A stretch of 64,000 bases of DNA from DLAJ01 sp023663615 (GTDB lineage: Bacteria; Bacillota; Clostridia; Lachnospirales; Lachnospiraceae), in the NCBI GenBank assembly GCA_023663615.1, contig JAMPHA010000003.1, forward strand, positions 62,001 to 126,000, read 5' to 3'. Both the position numbers and the translations under genes were made by a program. Below, one piece after another: positions 1-7,072 of this stretch; the first letter of the stretch is position 1; the number at the start of each line of letters is the position of its first letter. Under the pieces are notes generated by a model. The model searched no databases. It had not been told where the DNA came from and saw only the letters and a list, made by a program, of their open reading frames with translations.

Positions 1-974
1 TGGCTGGTTATGAAGCGGAGCGGATTCCTATTGAGCAAATACTGACACAGATGTCATATTTTATAGTAACACACGGTCAGACACATTTTGCCGCTTCCAC
101 GTGCGGCACACCTCCTGCGAACAATCTGATCCCGCAGAACAATCCTTACACCCCTGACGCGTTATCCGCACCCGATAGCAATCCCGGCGCAAACACAACC
201 GCGTCCGCCGCTCTCTGCACCGGCGCAAACCCAGAGAAACACCCGCTTGCGCCGACGCATCTCATCGTGACCGACCGCGCTGATATTGCCAAATGCTGTA
301 TGCAGCACGGCTTTGCCGTTATCGGCTACCTGCATGGACAAGATCAAATTCCCGCTGAAAACAAAGACGCTTCCTTCGACGGAGTTCGTTATCTGATCGA
401 AGATATTTCCGGATTAGATGCTTCTTTCTGCGAACTTGCTTTTTGCAGGACACACCGGCTCCCCTACACGGTTTTGGAGACGGAGCGCTGCCTCGTCCGC
501 GAGATCACGCTTGCCGACGTGGACCGGCTTTACGAGATCTATGCCGATCCCGGCATCACCCGCTATATCGAGACGCTCTATGCAGATGAAACTGCGGAGC
601 GGTCCTATATCCGTGATTACATCGACAATGTGTACGGTTTTTTCGACTATGGCATGTGGATCGTTGTAAACAAAGAGGACGGTCAGATCATCGGACGCGC
701 GGGCATCGAACCGAAAGAGGATTTTGCCGAACTCGGCTACGTCATCGCGCGGGAATATCAAAACCGGGGTTATGCGACGGAAGTCTGCCGCGCGATTTTA
801 GCCTATGCGGCGGATCGGCTCGGTCTTCCTAACGTCTATGTCCGCGTACAAAAAGAAAACGCCGCTTCCTTACGAATCTGTGAAAAACTGCATTTTCAAC
901 CCGTCCCACATACAGAATGCCCGGATGATTCAAACAATCCGGACATGCTGCTTTTTATGCTCAGACTGAATTGA
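1..974 (+). CDS. GNAT N-acetyltransferase with N-terminal extension (5' end outside window)
   Basis: The reading frame is open from base 3, with no in-frame stop before the first ATG at 51, so the gene very probably starts upstream of the window. The C-terminal half, from about residue 155 counted from that ATG, is a GNAT fold: a 'RCLVREIT' opening strand, an 'IGRAGIEP' strand and the acetyl-CoA loop 'YQNRGYATEV'. It would transfer an acyl group from acyl-CoA to an unknown amine. The N-terminal part is a different small alpha/beta region ('THLIVTDRADIAK', 'GFAVIGYLHG') with a low-complexity Asn/Pro/Ala stretch. I recall this two-part layout in Lachnospiraceae proteins, where the first part resembles a worn HAD-like domain; that is inference. 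It ends at TGA 972-974. Substrate unknown. Confidence 0.75.
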   Translation, partial: AGYEAERIPIEQILTQMSYFIVTHGQTHFAASTCGTPPANNLIPQNNPYTPDALSAPDSNPGANTTASAALCTGANPEKHPLAPTHLIVTDRADIAKCCMQHGFAVIGYLHGQDQIPAENKDASFDGVRYLIEDISGLDASFCELAFCRTHRLPYTVLETERCLVREITLADVDRLYEIYADPGITRYIETLYADETAERSYIRDYIDNVYGFFDYGMWIVVNKEDGQIIGRAGIEPKEDFAELGYVIAREYQNRGYATEVCRAILAYAADRLGLPNVYVRVQKENAASLRICEKLHFQPVPHTECPDDSNNPDMLLFMLRLN

Positions 975-1135
975 ACGGTCTGCTGCGATTTCCCGTCCGC
1001 GAGATCTTTTGCGCATTTGCAGTCTTTGAATAAAAACCACGGATCTCGTCCTCTATTTTGCAGTCAATGTAGATATAATCTTTCCTTACTGATAGTAAGG
1101 TCATCATCTTCCCCATTTATCAAGCTTTTCTACCT

Positions 1136-1234
1136 ATTATTTTCACGATTTCATGTGTTATTATTCTTATTATTTTCACGATTTTACCTGTTATATTTCC
1201 TATTACTTTCACATTTATCCATGTTGTTTTAATC
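1136..1234. repeat. 33-bp tandem repeat, about three copies, AT-rich
   Basis: The block ATTATTTTCACGATTT starts at 1136 and again at 1169, and a diverged copy (ATTACTTTCACATTT) starts near 1202, so the period is 33 bp. Because 33 is a multiple of three, the plus frame reads as a repeating Leu/Phe/Ser peptide. No start site supports translation. It lies between the ends of two convergent genes. Confidence 0.7.
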
Positions 1235-1281
1235 ATTACTTGCACAATTTTGTCCTTTCAAGAAAAAGAGCACATGAAAAA

Positions 1282-1311
1282 TGGTGTAACCCCTTCTACG
1301 AGGTTACACCA
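1282..1311 (+). terminator. Hairpin, possible terminator of the GNAT gene
   Basis: TGGTGTAACC (1282-1291) pairs with GGTTACACCA (1302-1311) across a 10-nt loop. No long T run follows, and it is 300 bases past the GNAT stop, so its role is uncertain. Confidence 0.4.
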
Positions 1312-1369
1312 CTCATCTTAACACTCTTATATACGCGCCATTCCAAAAGAATCGCTTCGCATGACTCCA

Positions 1370-1425
1370 AAAGAATCCGCCAGAGGCGGATTCTTTGAAA
1401 GATTGGCGCGGATGCGCCAATCTTT
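1370..1425 (-). terminator. Double hairpin terminator behind fba
   Basis: Two perfect 12-bp stems lie back to back. AAAGAATCCGCC (1370-1381) pairs with 1385-1396, and AAAGATTGGCGC (1398-1409) pairs with 1414-1425. Both have 3-4 nt loops and TCTTT ends. The fba stop codon (1427-1429) touches the second stem. Either strand could use it as a Rho-independent terminator. Confidence 0.8.
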
Positions 1426-1426
1426 T

Positions 1427-2365
1427 TTATGCCTTCCCGTTGCAGCCAAGTACGTCGATCAGCTTATGACGAACAAGCTCCTTGATGTTCGCGCGCGCCG
1501 GCTTTAAGTACTCGCGGGGATCAAACTTGTCCGGATGCTCTGCGAAGAACTTGCGGATCGTTCCCGTCATGGCAAGACGCAGATCGGAGTCAATATTGAT
1601 CTTACATACTGCGGAGCGGGCAGCCTCGCGAAGCTGATCCTCCGGTACGCCGATCGCGCCCGGCATTGCGCCGCCGTAAGTATTTACCATCTCTACATAT
1701 TCCTGCGGAACGGAAGAAGAACCGTGCAGTACGATCGGGAATCCCGGAATTCTCTTTTCGCACTCATGCAGCACGTCAAAACGAAGCTGCGGCTTCGTAC
1801 CCGGCTTAAACTTATAAGCGCCATGGCTTGTACCAATCGCAATTGCAAGAGAATCGCAGCCTGTTCTGGATACGAACTCCTCTACCTGCTCCGGATGCGT
1901 ATAGGAAGAATCCTCTGCAGATACCTGCACGTCATCCTCAACGCCTGCTAACGTACCAAGCTCCGCCTCAACGACAACGCCGTGCTCATGCGCATATTCT
2001 ACGACCTTCTTCGTGATCTCGATATTCTCCTCAAACGGCTTGGAGGAAGCGTCGATCATGACAGAGGTAAAACCGCCGTCGATGCAGGACTTACAGGTCT
2101 CGAAATCCGGACCGTGATCCAGGTGCAGCGCGATCGGCAGCTCCGGATAGCAGATCGTAGCAGCCTCTACAAGCTTTACAAGATAATTATGGTTCGCATA
2201 AGCGCGGGCACCCTTGGAAACCTGTAAAATGACCGGTGCCTTCTCCTCTGCACACGCCTCCGTGATACCCTGTACGATCTCCATGTTGTTGACATTGAAA
2301 GCGCCGATCGCATAGCCGCCTTCATATGCTTTCTTAAACATTTCAGTGGTTGTAACTAATGGCAT
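1427..2365 (-). CDS. fba: Class II fructose-1,6-bisphosphate aldolase
   Basis: This zinc enzyme of glycolysis and gluconeogenesis cleaves fructose-1,6-bisphosphate to dihydroxyacetone phosphate and glyceraldehyde-3-phosphate in the cytosol. The 312-residue protein has the class II signature HLDHG at 81-85 (catalytic Asp83, zinc ligand His84), the 'EAELGTLAGVEDD' segment and the phosphate-binding region around 'IVLHGSSSVP' and 'KINIDSDLR'. These are family-level assignments. The ATG follows an AAAGGATG-type site. It is monocistronic: its own sigma-A-like promoter lies at 2426-2454 and a double hairpin follows the stop. It is convergent with the upstream GNAT gene. Full length, with no oddity seen. 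Confidence 0.96.
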   Translation of the reverse strand: MPLVTTTEMFKKAYEGGYAIGAFNVNNMEIVQGITEACAEEKAPVILQVSKGARAYANHNYLVKLVEAATICYPELPIALHLDHGPDFETCKSCIDGGFTSVMIDASSKPFEENIEITKKVVEYAHEHGVVVEAELGTLAGVEDDVQVSAEDSSYTHPEQVEEFVSRTGCDSLAIAIGTSHGAYKFKPGTKPQLRFDVLHECEKRIPGFPIVLHGSSSVPQEYVEMVNTYGGAMPGAIGVPEDQLREAARSAVCKINIDSDLRLAMTGTIRKFFAEHPDKFDPREYLKPARANIKELVRHKLIDVLGCNGKA

Positions 2366-2425
2366 AATCTTTCATCCTTTCTTTAATATGATTTCTTAAC
2401 AGCCCTTTGGCTCTTAGTCATACCT

Positions 2426-2454
2426 ATTATATCCTATTCCCATCAAAATGAAAA
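2426..2454 (-). promoter_or_regulatory. fba promoter, sigma-A type
   Basis: On the minus strand, TTTTCA (plus 2449-2454), a 17-bp spacer and a perfect TATAAT (plus 2426-2431). The -35 matches consensus at 4 of 6 bases. It lies about 60 bases ahead of the fba ATG. Confidence 0.6.
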
Positions 2455-2639
2455 CATCCAAAATGGAAAAAAAAGTAAGATTCTTTCCGCACCGCGTCCC
2501 ATGTTCACATTTTGTTCATTTATAATTCAAAATTTTTTCATTTCAAAATCATTCTTTATCCATACTTCTTGGATATACTAAAACCATCAAATAACAATAT
2601 GACAGCGACACACTTTCAAATAAACTTTTTCATAATAAA

Positions 2640-2665
2640 TGCCAGATAACGCAGGTTATCTGGCA
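2640..2665 (+). promoter_or_regulatory. Hairpin in the symporter leader
   Basis: TGCCAGATAAC (2640-2650) pairs perfectly with GTTATCTGGCA (2655-2665) across a GCAG loop. It sits 90 bases before the symporter ATG and far from the start of divergent fba. It could be an attenuator or a protein site; no gene ends here. Confidence 0.5.
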
Positions 2666-2755
2666 TCCTCCCTTTTATAGGGCTTTTTTGGCATATCTTC
2701 CCTTCTTTTTCGATATTTTTAAAAAAAGATTTCTGAAACAGAAAGCGCATTTTCC

Positions 2756-4603
2756 ATGAACACCCTGTCCCATGTTCTGCACACGCTCGACGAATTTGTC
2801 TGGGGGCCCTGTATGCTGCTCCTGTTCATTGGCACAGGCATCATACTGACCGTGCGCACCCGTTTTCTTTTATGGCGCGAATTTCCCCGTGCCATCCGGA
2901 ATTCGCTGCGGCGCAGCGCCCGCAAGGCGGACAGTGCAAACGGCGCATCCGGCGGTATCTCCCCTTTTGCCGCGCTCATGACCTCTCTTGCGGCGACCAT
3001 CGGTACCGGCAATATTGTCGGCGTATCAACTGCTCTGGTCCTAGGCGGTCCCGGCGCGCTCGTATGGATGTGGATCGCGGCGCTTTTCGGCATCGCCTCC
3101 AAGTTCGGCGAATGTATGCTCGCCGTAAAATACCGTGAACGCAGCGCCGCACACTCCCCCACGGGCGGTCCCATGTATACGCTTAAAAAAGCATTTCCCA
3201 ACCGCCGTATCGGCGCGGCGCTCGGTTTTCTTTTTGCGCTGTTCGCCGTGGTCTCCTCTTTCGGCATCGGTAATATGACACAGGCAAATTCCGTCGCGGA
3301 TGCGCTGTCCGGCACGTTTTCTGTTCCGCCGCGTTTAACAGGCGCACTCCTCACCGTCCTTACGCTGATCGCCGTCGTCGGCGGCATCCGCTCTATTTCC
3401 CAAATTGCGTCCGTGCTCGTCCCCTCAATGGCGCTTCTCTATCTCGCTGCCGGACTGCTCGTGCTGCTTACGCATTACCAAAATATCCCGGACAGTCTCG
3501 CCACGATCGTCATGATGGCTTTTTCCACAAAAGCCTTTGCCGGAGGCTGTCTCGGCACGGCGGCTTCTTCCATGCTTCGCGCCATGCGCTGCGGCGTCGC
3601 GCGCGGCGTTTTCTCCAACGAGGCAGGCATGGGCTCCGCCGCGATCACTGCCGCCTCCGCTGCCTCCGACCATCCCGTCGGACAGGGGCTCCTCAACATG
3701 ACCGGCGTCTTTTGGGATACGATCGTCGTATGCACGATCACAGGACTCTGCATCATGAGCAGCGGCGTGCTCGGCAGCACTGAAGTCATAGGATCCGGCT
3801 GCTGCGCCGCCCATTCGGGACAGATCGTATTCTTCCCCGGCGCCGCCGCAGACAACTCTGTCATAAACGGCAATGTCGTAAACGACGTTGTCGAACGCGG
3901 CATTGTCGTCTACGACATTGCCGCGTTCGACAATACCTCTCTTTCCCTTGTGTTCAACAAGAACGCCTCCGCTCCCTTCGCGGACGGCGCATCCCGTCCC
4001 GTCTCTGCGGTCACGCTGACAAAGCTTCCCACCGATGACCGGACCGCGCCGCAGGGTTCTGCCGCGAGCAGCGATGCAGAAACGTATTCTCCGCCCTCCG
4101 GCAGCACAGCCGCGCCGCCGCAATCCGCCTTTGACAGCCCGGCAGAAGCGCATTTCACACCTTCCATCGGCACGCTCACCGGCACTTGGCGCGACGCGGA
4201 CGGATATGTCTGTACGTTCCGCGCGGACGGCACTTATACCTACGCAAAGCCGCTCACCGGCGCATCGCTCACGATCGCTGCCTTCCGCAGTGCACTTGGC
4301 GATACCGGCGCTTATTTTTTGACTGTCAGTATTGCCCTGTTTGCTTTTTCTACGATTCTGGGATGGGAGTATTTAGGGGAACGCGCATGGGAATATCTGA
4401 TAAAGACGCCGAAATATAACAAGCTCTACCGTGTGATCTTTTCGCTTGCCGTCTACGCCGGCGCGACCGCCGCGCTCAATATCGTATGGGATTTTTCCAA
4501 TATTGCAAACGCGCTCATGGCTGTCCCGAATCTGATCTGCCTGCTCGCATTAAGCGGCGAAATCTCGAAAGACCTGCGCGCATACCTTAAAAAATCCCGT
4601 TGA
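2756..4603 (+). CDS. Alanine/glycine:cation symporter (AGCS family) with a large extra loop
   Basis: A sodium-coupled amino acid importer of the inner membrane. Residues 1-340 and 500-615 match the AGCS family: 'IGTGNIVGVSTAL', 'GGPMYTLKKAF', 'GVARGVFSNEAGMGSAA' and a C-terminal 'FAFSTILGWEYLGERA...VWDFSNIANALMAVPNL' type region, with about ten hydrophobic segments. AGCS proteins usually have about 450-480 residues; this one has 615. The excess is residues about 340-499, between 'CIMSSGV' and 'LTGASLTIAAF', and is rich in Ser/Ala/Pro. The loop contains a DNA palindrome read as coding sequence and a 'GTWRDADGYVCTFRADGTYTY'-like beta motif (about 472-494) that resembles secreted lipocalin-like domains. 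Frame is kept throughout. No strong Shine-Dalgarno is seen at this ATG. Confidence 0.85.
   Translation: MNTLSHVLHTLDEFVWGPCMLLLFIGTGIILTVRTRFLLWREFPRAIRNSLRRSARKADSANGASGGISPFAALMTSLAATIGTGNIVGVSTALVLGGPGALVWMWIAALFGIASKFGECMLAVKYRERSAAHSPTGGPMYTLKKAFPNRRIGAALGFLFALFAVVSSFGIGNMTQANSVADALSGTFSVPPRLTGALLTVLTLIAVVGGIRSISQIASVLVPSMALLYLAAGLLVLLTHYQNIPDSLATIVMMAFSTKAFAGGCLGTAASSMLRAMRCGVARGVFSNEAGMGSAAITAASAASDHPVGQGLLNMTGVFWDTIVVCTITGLCIMSSGVLGSTEVIGSGCCAAHSGQIVFFPGAAADNSVINGNVVNDVVERGIVVYDIAAFDNTSLSLVFNKNASAPFADGASRPVSAVTLTKLPTDDRTAPQGSAASSDAETYSPPSGSTAAPPQSAFDSPAEAHFTPSIGTLTGTWRDADGYVCTFRADGTYTYAKPLTGASLTIAAFRSALGDTGAYFLTVSIALFAFSTILGWEYLGERAWEYLIKTPKYNKLYRVIFSLAVYAGATAALNIVWDFSNIANALMAVPNLICLLALSGEISKDLRAYLKKSR
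3888..3933. repeat. 46-bp near-perfect palindrome inside the symporter gene
   Basis: The 22-bp arms (3888-3909 and 3912-3933) have one mismatched pair around a 2-nt centre. A smaller palindrome, GTCGT-aa-ACGAC, lies at 3875-3886, and the segment near 3868-3892 is an approximate direct repeat of 3898-3924. It is translated in frame, like palindromic elements known to insert in coding sequence in some bacteria. Confidence 0.85.
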
Positions 4604-4626
4604 TTGAGAAATCCCCCAAGGCAGAA

Positions 4627-4651
4627 AAAAATCCGCAGATAGCGGATTTTT
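4627..4651. terminator. Bidirectional terminator between convergent genes
   Basis: AAAAATCCGC (4627-4636) pairs with GCGGATTTTT (4642-4651) around a 5-nt loop, with A and T tracts on both flanks. It serves the symporter gene and the convergent lipid kinase gene. Confidence 0.9.
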
Positions 4652-4671
4652 TGCAGAACGTTCCTATTGTC

Positions 4672-5559
4672 CTACGGCACCAGAAAACGGATCGCGTGAT
4701 GCTCGTTATGCACTTTCACCCTGCGGTGGTCGCCGCCATACTCTCCGTCGAGCGTCCACGGGATCGTCTCCGGCGTCTCGAAAATAACATCCGCCGCCTT
4801 AAAGCTGCTCATCAGCTCCGTATCGAAATGCGCGCCGATGAGTGCCGCCATGATCTGGTTCAGCTCCACGGCATTGCGCGGCCGTTTAATCAGCGTGACC
4901 TCGAACAGCCCGTCGTTCAGCTCCACATTTTTTCCTGTGATATTCTGGAATCCCCCGACGGAATGCGAATTGGTCACCATCCCGTAAAGATAGTCGCCCT
5001 CCATCTGCTTTCCGTCCGCCGTCACCGTCATGTGATAGGATTTGATCGCGGAGAGCCGCTTCATGCCCTCCAGAATATACGCCATATGTCCCAGCACATT
5101 TTTGACTTCCTGCTTTGTCTCATAGGATACGTCCGTAAAAAGTCCAAACGCTGCGATATAGACGAACACATCCTCATTGAATCTTCCGATGTCGCACAGA
5201 AACTCCCTGCCATGCACGGCGGTCTCCACTGCCAGCGCTGCCTTTTTGGGAATTTTCAGGCTGCTCGCAAAATCATTGGTCGAACCCGTCGGGATATAGC
5301 CGATCGGCACACGCGTCCCGTTCTGCATCATTCCTGTCACGACCTCATCCAGCGTGCCGTCGCCGCCCGCGCAGACGCACAGATCAAATATCCCTTCATT
5401 TTCCGAAACAACGGTCACAGCGTCTCCCCTGCTCTGCGTCGGATGCACTGTCACGTCATACCCGTCCTTCGTCAGCACATCGACCACGTCCAGCAGTCTT
5501 GACTTCACCTGTCCTTTTCCGGCGTGCGGATTAAAAATAAACAGCGCTTTTTTCTTCAT
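4672..5559 (-). CDS. Diacylglycerol/lipid kinase family protein (YegS/DgkB type)
   Basis: A soluble or peripheral membrane kinase that phosphorylates diacylglycerol or a related lipid, as in phospholipid turnover in Gram-positive bacteria. The 295 residues hold the DAGK catalytic fold: an N-terminal 'NPHAGKG' nucleotide-binding loop (residues 10-16), the GGDGTLDEV signature (65-73), 'GYIPTGSTNDFA' and a C-terminal 'LDGE' strand near residue 275. Length is typical. It ends opposite a bidirectional terminator shared with the symporter. Upstream, a hairpin at 5623-5649 separates it from the HPr-like gene, so it is probably transcribed on its own. The exact lipid substrate cannot be read from sequence. 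Confidence 0.9.
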   Translation of the reverse strand: MKKKALFIFNPHAGKGQVKSRLLDVVDVLTKDGYDVTVHPTQSRGDAVTVVSENEGIFDLCVCAGGDGTLDEVVTGMMQNGTRVPIGYIPTGSTNDFASSLKIPKKAALAVETAVHGREFLCDIGRFNEDVFVYIAAFGLFTDVSYETKQEVKNVLGHMAYILEGMKRLSAIKSYHMTVTADGKQMEGDYLYGMVTNSHSVGGFQNITGKNVELNDGLFEVTLIKRPRNAVELNQIMAALIGAHFDTELMSSFKAADVIFETPETIPWTLDGEYGGDHRRVKVHNEHHAIRFLVP

Positions 5560-5622
5560 GTCCGTGTCCTCAAAACGTTTTGTGTAAAGACAGTTTTCCT
5601 TTTGGAATCTGACTCATTTTGA

Positions 5623-5649
5623 AAAGAGCCGCCCTGCGGCGGCCTCTTT
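5623..5649 (-). terminator. Terminator of the murB-rapZ-whiA-HPr block
   Basis: AAAGAGCCGCC (5623-5633) pairs with GGCGGCCTCTTT (5638-5649) with one bulge. On the minus strand a TTTT tract follows. It lies 23 bases past the HPr-like stop. Confidence 0.8.
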
Positions 5650-5672
5650 CTTATCCTATCGGATTTTTCCCA

Positions 5673-5936
5673 TTATTTCACATCCTTGCCGCCCAAGAAA
5701 TCCGCAAGCTTGGCAACCGCCGCATTCTCATCTTCTCCGTCGGCCTCGATCGTCACATCTTCCCCTGCATCCATTCCGAGACTCATCATCCCCATGATGC
5801 TTTTTGCATTGACTCTCTTTCCTTCTGCCTCAAGGTAAATCTTGCTGTCAAACTGACTTGCGATCTGCACCAATACAGCGATCGGCCTTGCTTCCAGTCC
5901 GTTCGTCAGTTGAATCGACATCGTTTCCTTTTTCAT
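5673..5936 (-). CDS. Crh-like HPr paralogue lacking the active-site histidine
   Basis: This 87-residue protein has the HPr fold motifs, but position 15, the PTS phosphohistidine of HPr, is Glu ('NGLEARP'). Ser46, the site phosphorylated by HPr kinase, is kept ('NAKSIMG'). By comparison with Bacillus Crh, which has Gln15, it should not carry phosphate for sugar uptake but could act as a P-Ser corepressor or flux sensor. HPr kinase (hprK) is encoded 4 kb upstream on the same strand, which fits. The start was chosen at the ATG behind GGAG; a longer reading into whiA has no ribosome binding site. It lies 68 bases after whiA and ends the block. An HPr-like gene after whiA is common in Firmicutes. 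Confidence 0.92.
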   Translation of the reverse strand: MKKETMSIQLTNGLEARPIAVLVQIASQFDSKIYLEAEGKRVNAKSIMGMMSLGMDAGEDVTIEADGEDENAAVAKLADFLGGKDVK

Positions 5937-6004
5937 AGCCTCTCCTCTTTTCCTGCTTCTTGCAATTCCCTTTTCCCCAATAACTTTCCCCGATACCTTT
6001 TCTC

Positions 6005-7072
6005 TTACATCCGCATGGACTCCCTGAGTCCCTCCGCGATCTCCGAGAGCTTTCTGAGCCGGTGATTCATTCCCGACTTTCCGATCGGCGGCACCATCAT
6101 CTGCGCCAGTTCCCCCAGTGTCGCATCCGGCCATTCCAAGCGAAGCTGCGCCGTCTTTTGCAGATTTTCCGGCAGTGAGGAAAGCCCCCGTCTCTCCTGT
6201 ATCAGCCGGATGTCCTCCACCTGCCTGCTCGCCGCGCTGACCGTCTTCATAATGTTGGCCGCCTCACAGTTCACCCTCCGGTTCACGCGGTTGCTGATGT
6301 CCTTTAAGATGCGGAGATTCTCAAGCTCCATCAGCGCCACATGCGCCTCCATGATGTTGAGCAGATCAACGATCCTCTCCCCCTCCTTCAGGTACACTAC
6401 ATAGTAGCGTTTGCGGCGGATGATCTTCGCCTCCAGTTCAAAATCCGCAAGAATCCCGCACAACTGCTCCGCCTGCGGCATATCGGCGCAGACAAACTCC
6501 AGATGATAGCTTCTTTTCGGATTGCTCATGGAGCCAATCGAAAGATAAATCCCCCGCAGATAGGCTCTCCTGCAACAGGCGCTCTTTAAAAGAAGCGGCG
6601 ATACCTGTCCGCGATGCGCCGTCAGCCTGCACGCCGACACCACGCGCTGCGCGTCATCCCCTGTCAAAACAAGCTGATAAATACCGGATTTTTCCTGCGC
6701 TGGAAATGATTTTTCGAAAATGTCCGTATCTATATTAAATGTTTTTTTCAATAATGTAAAGCATTTTCTTACTACCGCGCTGTTTTCTGTGCGGATTTCG
6801 AGTTTGTCCGCCCCGTTTTGCACGCCGCTCTGCATGCAGTTCTCCGGTTTGTCCGCCCCGTTTTGCACGTCGCTCTGCATGCAGCTCTCCGGTTTGTCCG
6901 CCCCGTCTTGCACGTCGCTCTGCATGCAGCTCTCCGGTTTGTCCGCCCCGTCTTCCTTCTCTCTCAGTTCCGCGCAACAGGATAAAATCGCCGCCAGTTC
7001 TGCGATCTGACAATGCCTCGCCTGCCCTGCATGACCTGCAAGCTCCTCCTTGACTTTTCCCGAAAAAGACAT
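6005..7072 (-). CDS. whiA: WhiA-family DNA-binding/cell division protein with internal repeat insert
   Basis: WhiA joins a degenerate LAGLIDADG homing-endonuclease-like N-terminal domain to a C-terminal helix-turn-helix. In Firmicutes it supports cell division and chromosome segregation. The 355 residues show the N-terminal 'FSGKVKEELA', the central 'SNPKRSYHLEF' and 'NRVNRRVNCEAANI' motifs and the C-terminal HTH ('TLGELAQMM...KSGMNHRLRKL'). Between 'ILSCCAELR' and 'LEIRTENSAV' about 50 extra residues are inserted: three 15-residue copies of a Gly-Ala-Asp-Lys-Pro...Cys-Met-Gln unit plus part of a fourth. Usual WhiA length is about 310. Its ATG follows the rapZ stop directly (TAAATG), so the two are translationally coupled. 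Confidence 0.95.
   Translation of the reverse strand: MSFSGKVKEELAGHAGQARHCQIAELAAILSCCAELREKEDGADKPESCMQSDVQDGADKPESCMQSDVQNGADKPENCMQSGVQNGADKLEIRTENSAVVRKCFTLLKKTFNIDTDIFEKSFPAQEKSGIYQLVLTGDDAQRVVSACRLTAHRGQVSPLLLKSACCRRAYLRGIYLSIGSMSNPKRSYHLEFVCADMPQAEQLCGILADFELEAKIIRRKRYYVVYLKEGERIVDLLNIMEAHVALMELENLRILKDISNRVNRRVNCEAANIMKTVSAASRQVEDIRLIQERRGLSSLPENLQKTAQLRLEWPDATLGELAQMMVPPIGKSGMNHRLRKLSEIAEGLRESMRM
6802..6957. repeat. 45-bp tandem repeat within whiA
   Basis: Three full 45-bp units at 6802-6846, 6847-6891 and 6892-6936 differ at only a few bases. A partial fourth copy continues to about 6957. The period is a multiple of three, so whiA stays in frame. Confidence 0.95.

Larger units (their letters stand above)
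975..1426. other. Intergenic region with tandem repeat and hairpins
   Basis: No credible gene. It holds a degenerate 33-bp tandem repeat (about 1136-1234), a 10-bp hairpin (1282-1291 with 1302-1311) and the paired terminator hairpins of fba. Plus-strand frames here give only Leu/Phe/Ser-rich translations of the repeat and have no ribosome binding site. Confidence 0.7.
2366..2755. other. Divergent intergenic region between fba and the symporter gene
   Basis: AT-rich, with no gene seen. It contains the fba promoter on the minus strand and an 11-bp hairpin at 2640-2665 in front of the plus-strand symporter gene. Confidence 0.6.

Noticed and set aside
1017..1398. Plus-strand reading frames rich in Leu, Phe and Ser
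   Set aside because: They translate the 33-bp repeat, have no ribosome site and overlap terminator hairpins.
5937..6134. N-terminal extension of the HPr-like gene into whiA
   Set aside because: The extension is an off-frame reading of whiA; the ATG at 5936 has GGAG and gives the standard HPr length.
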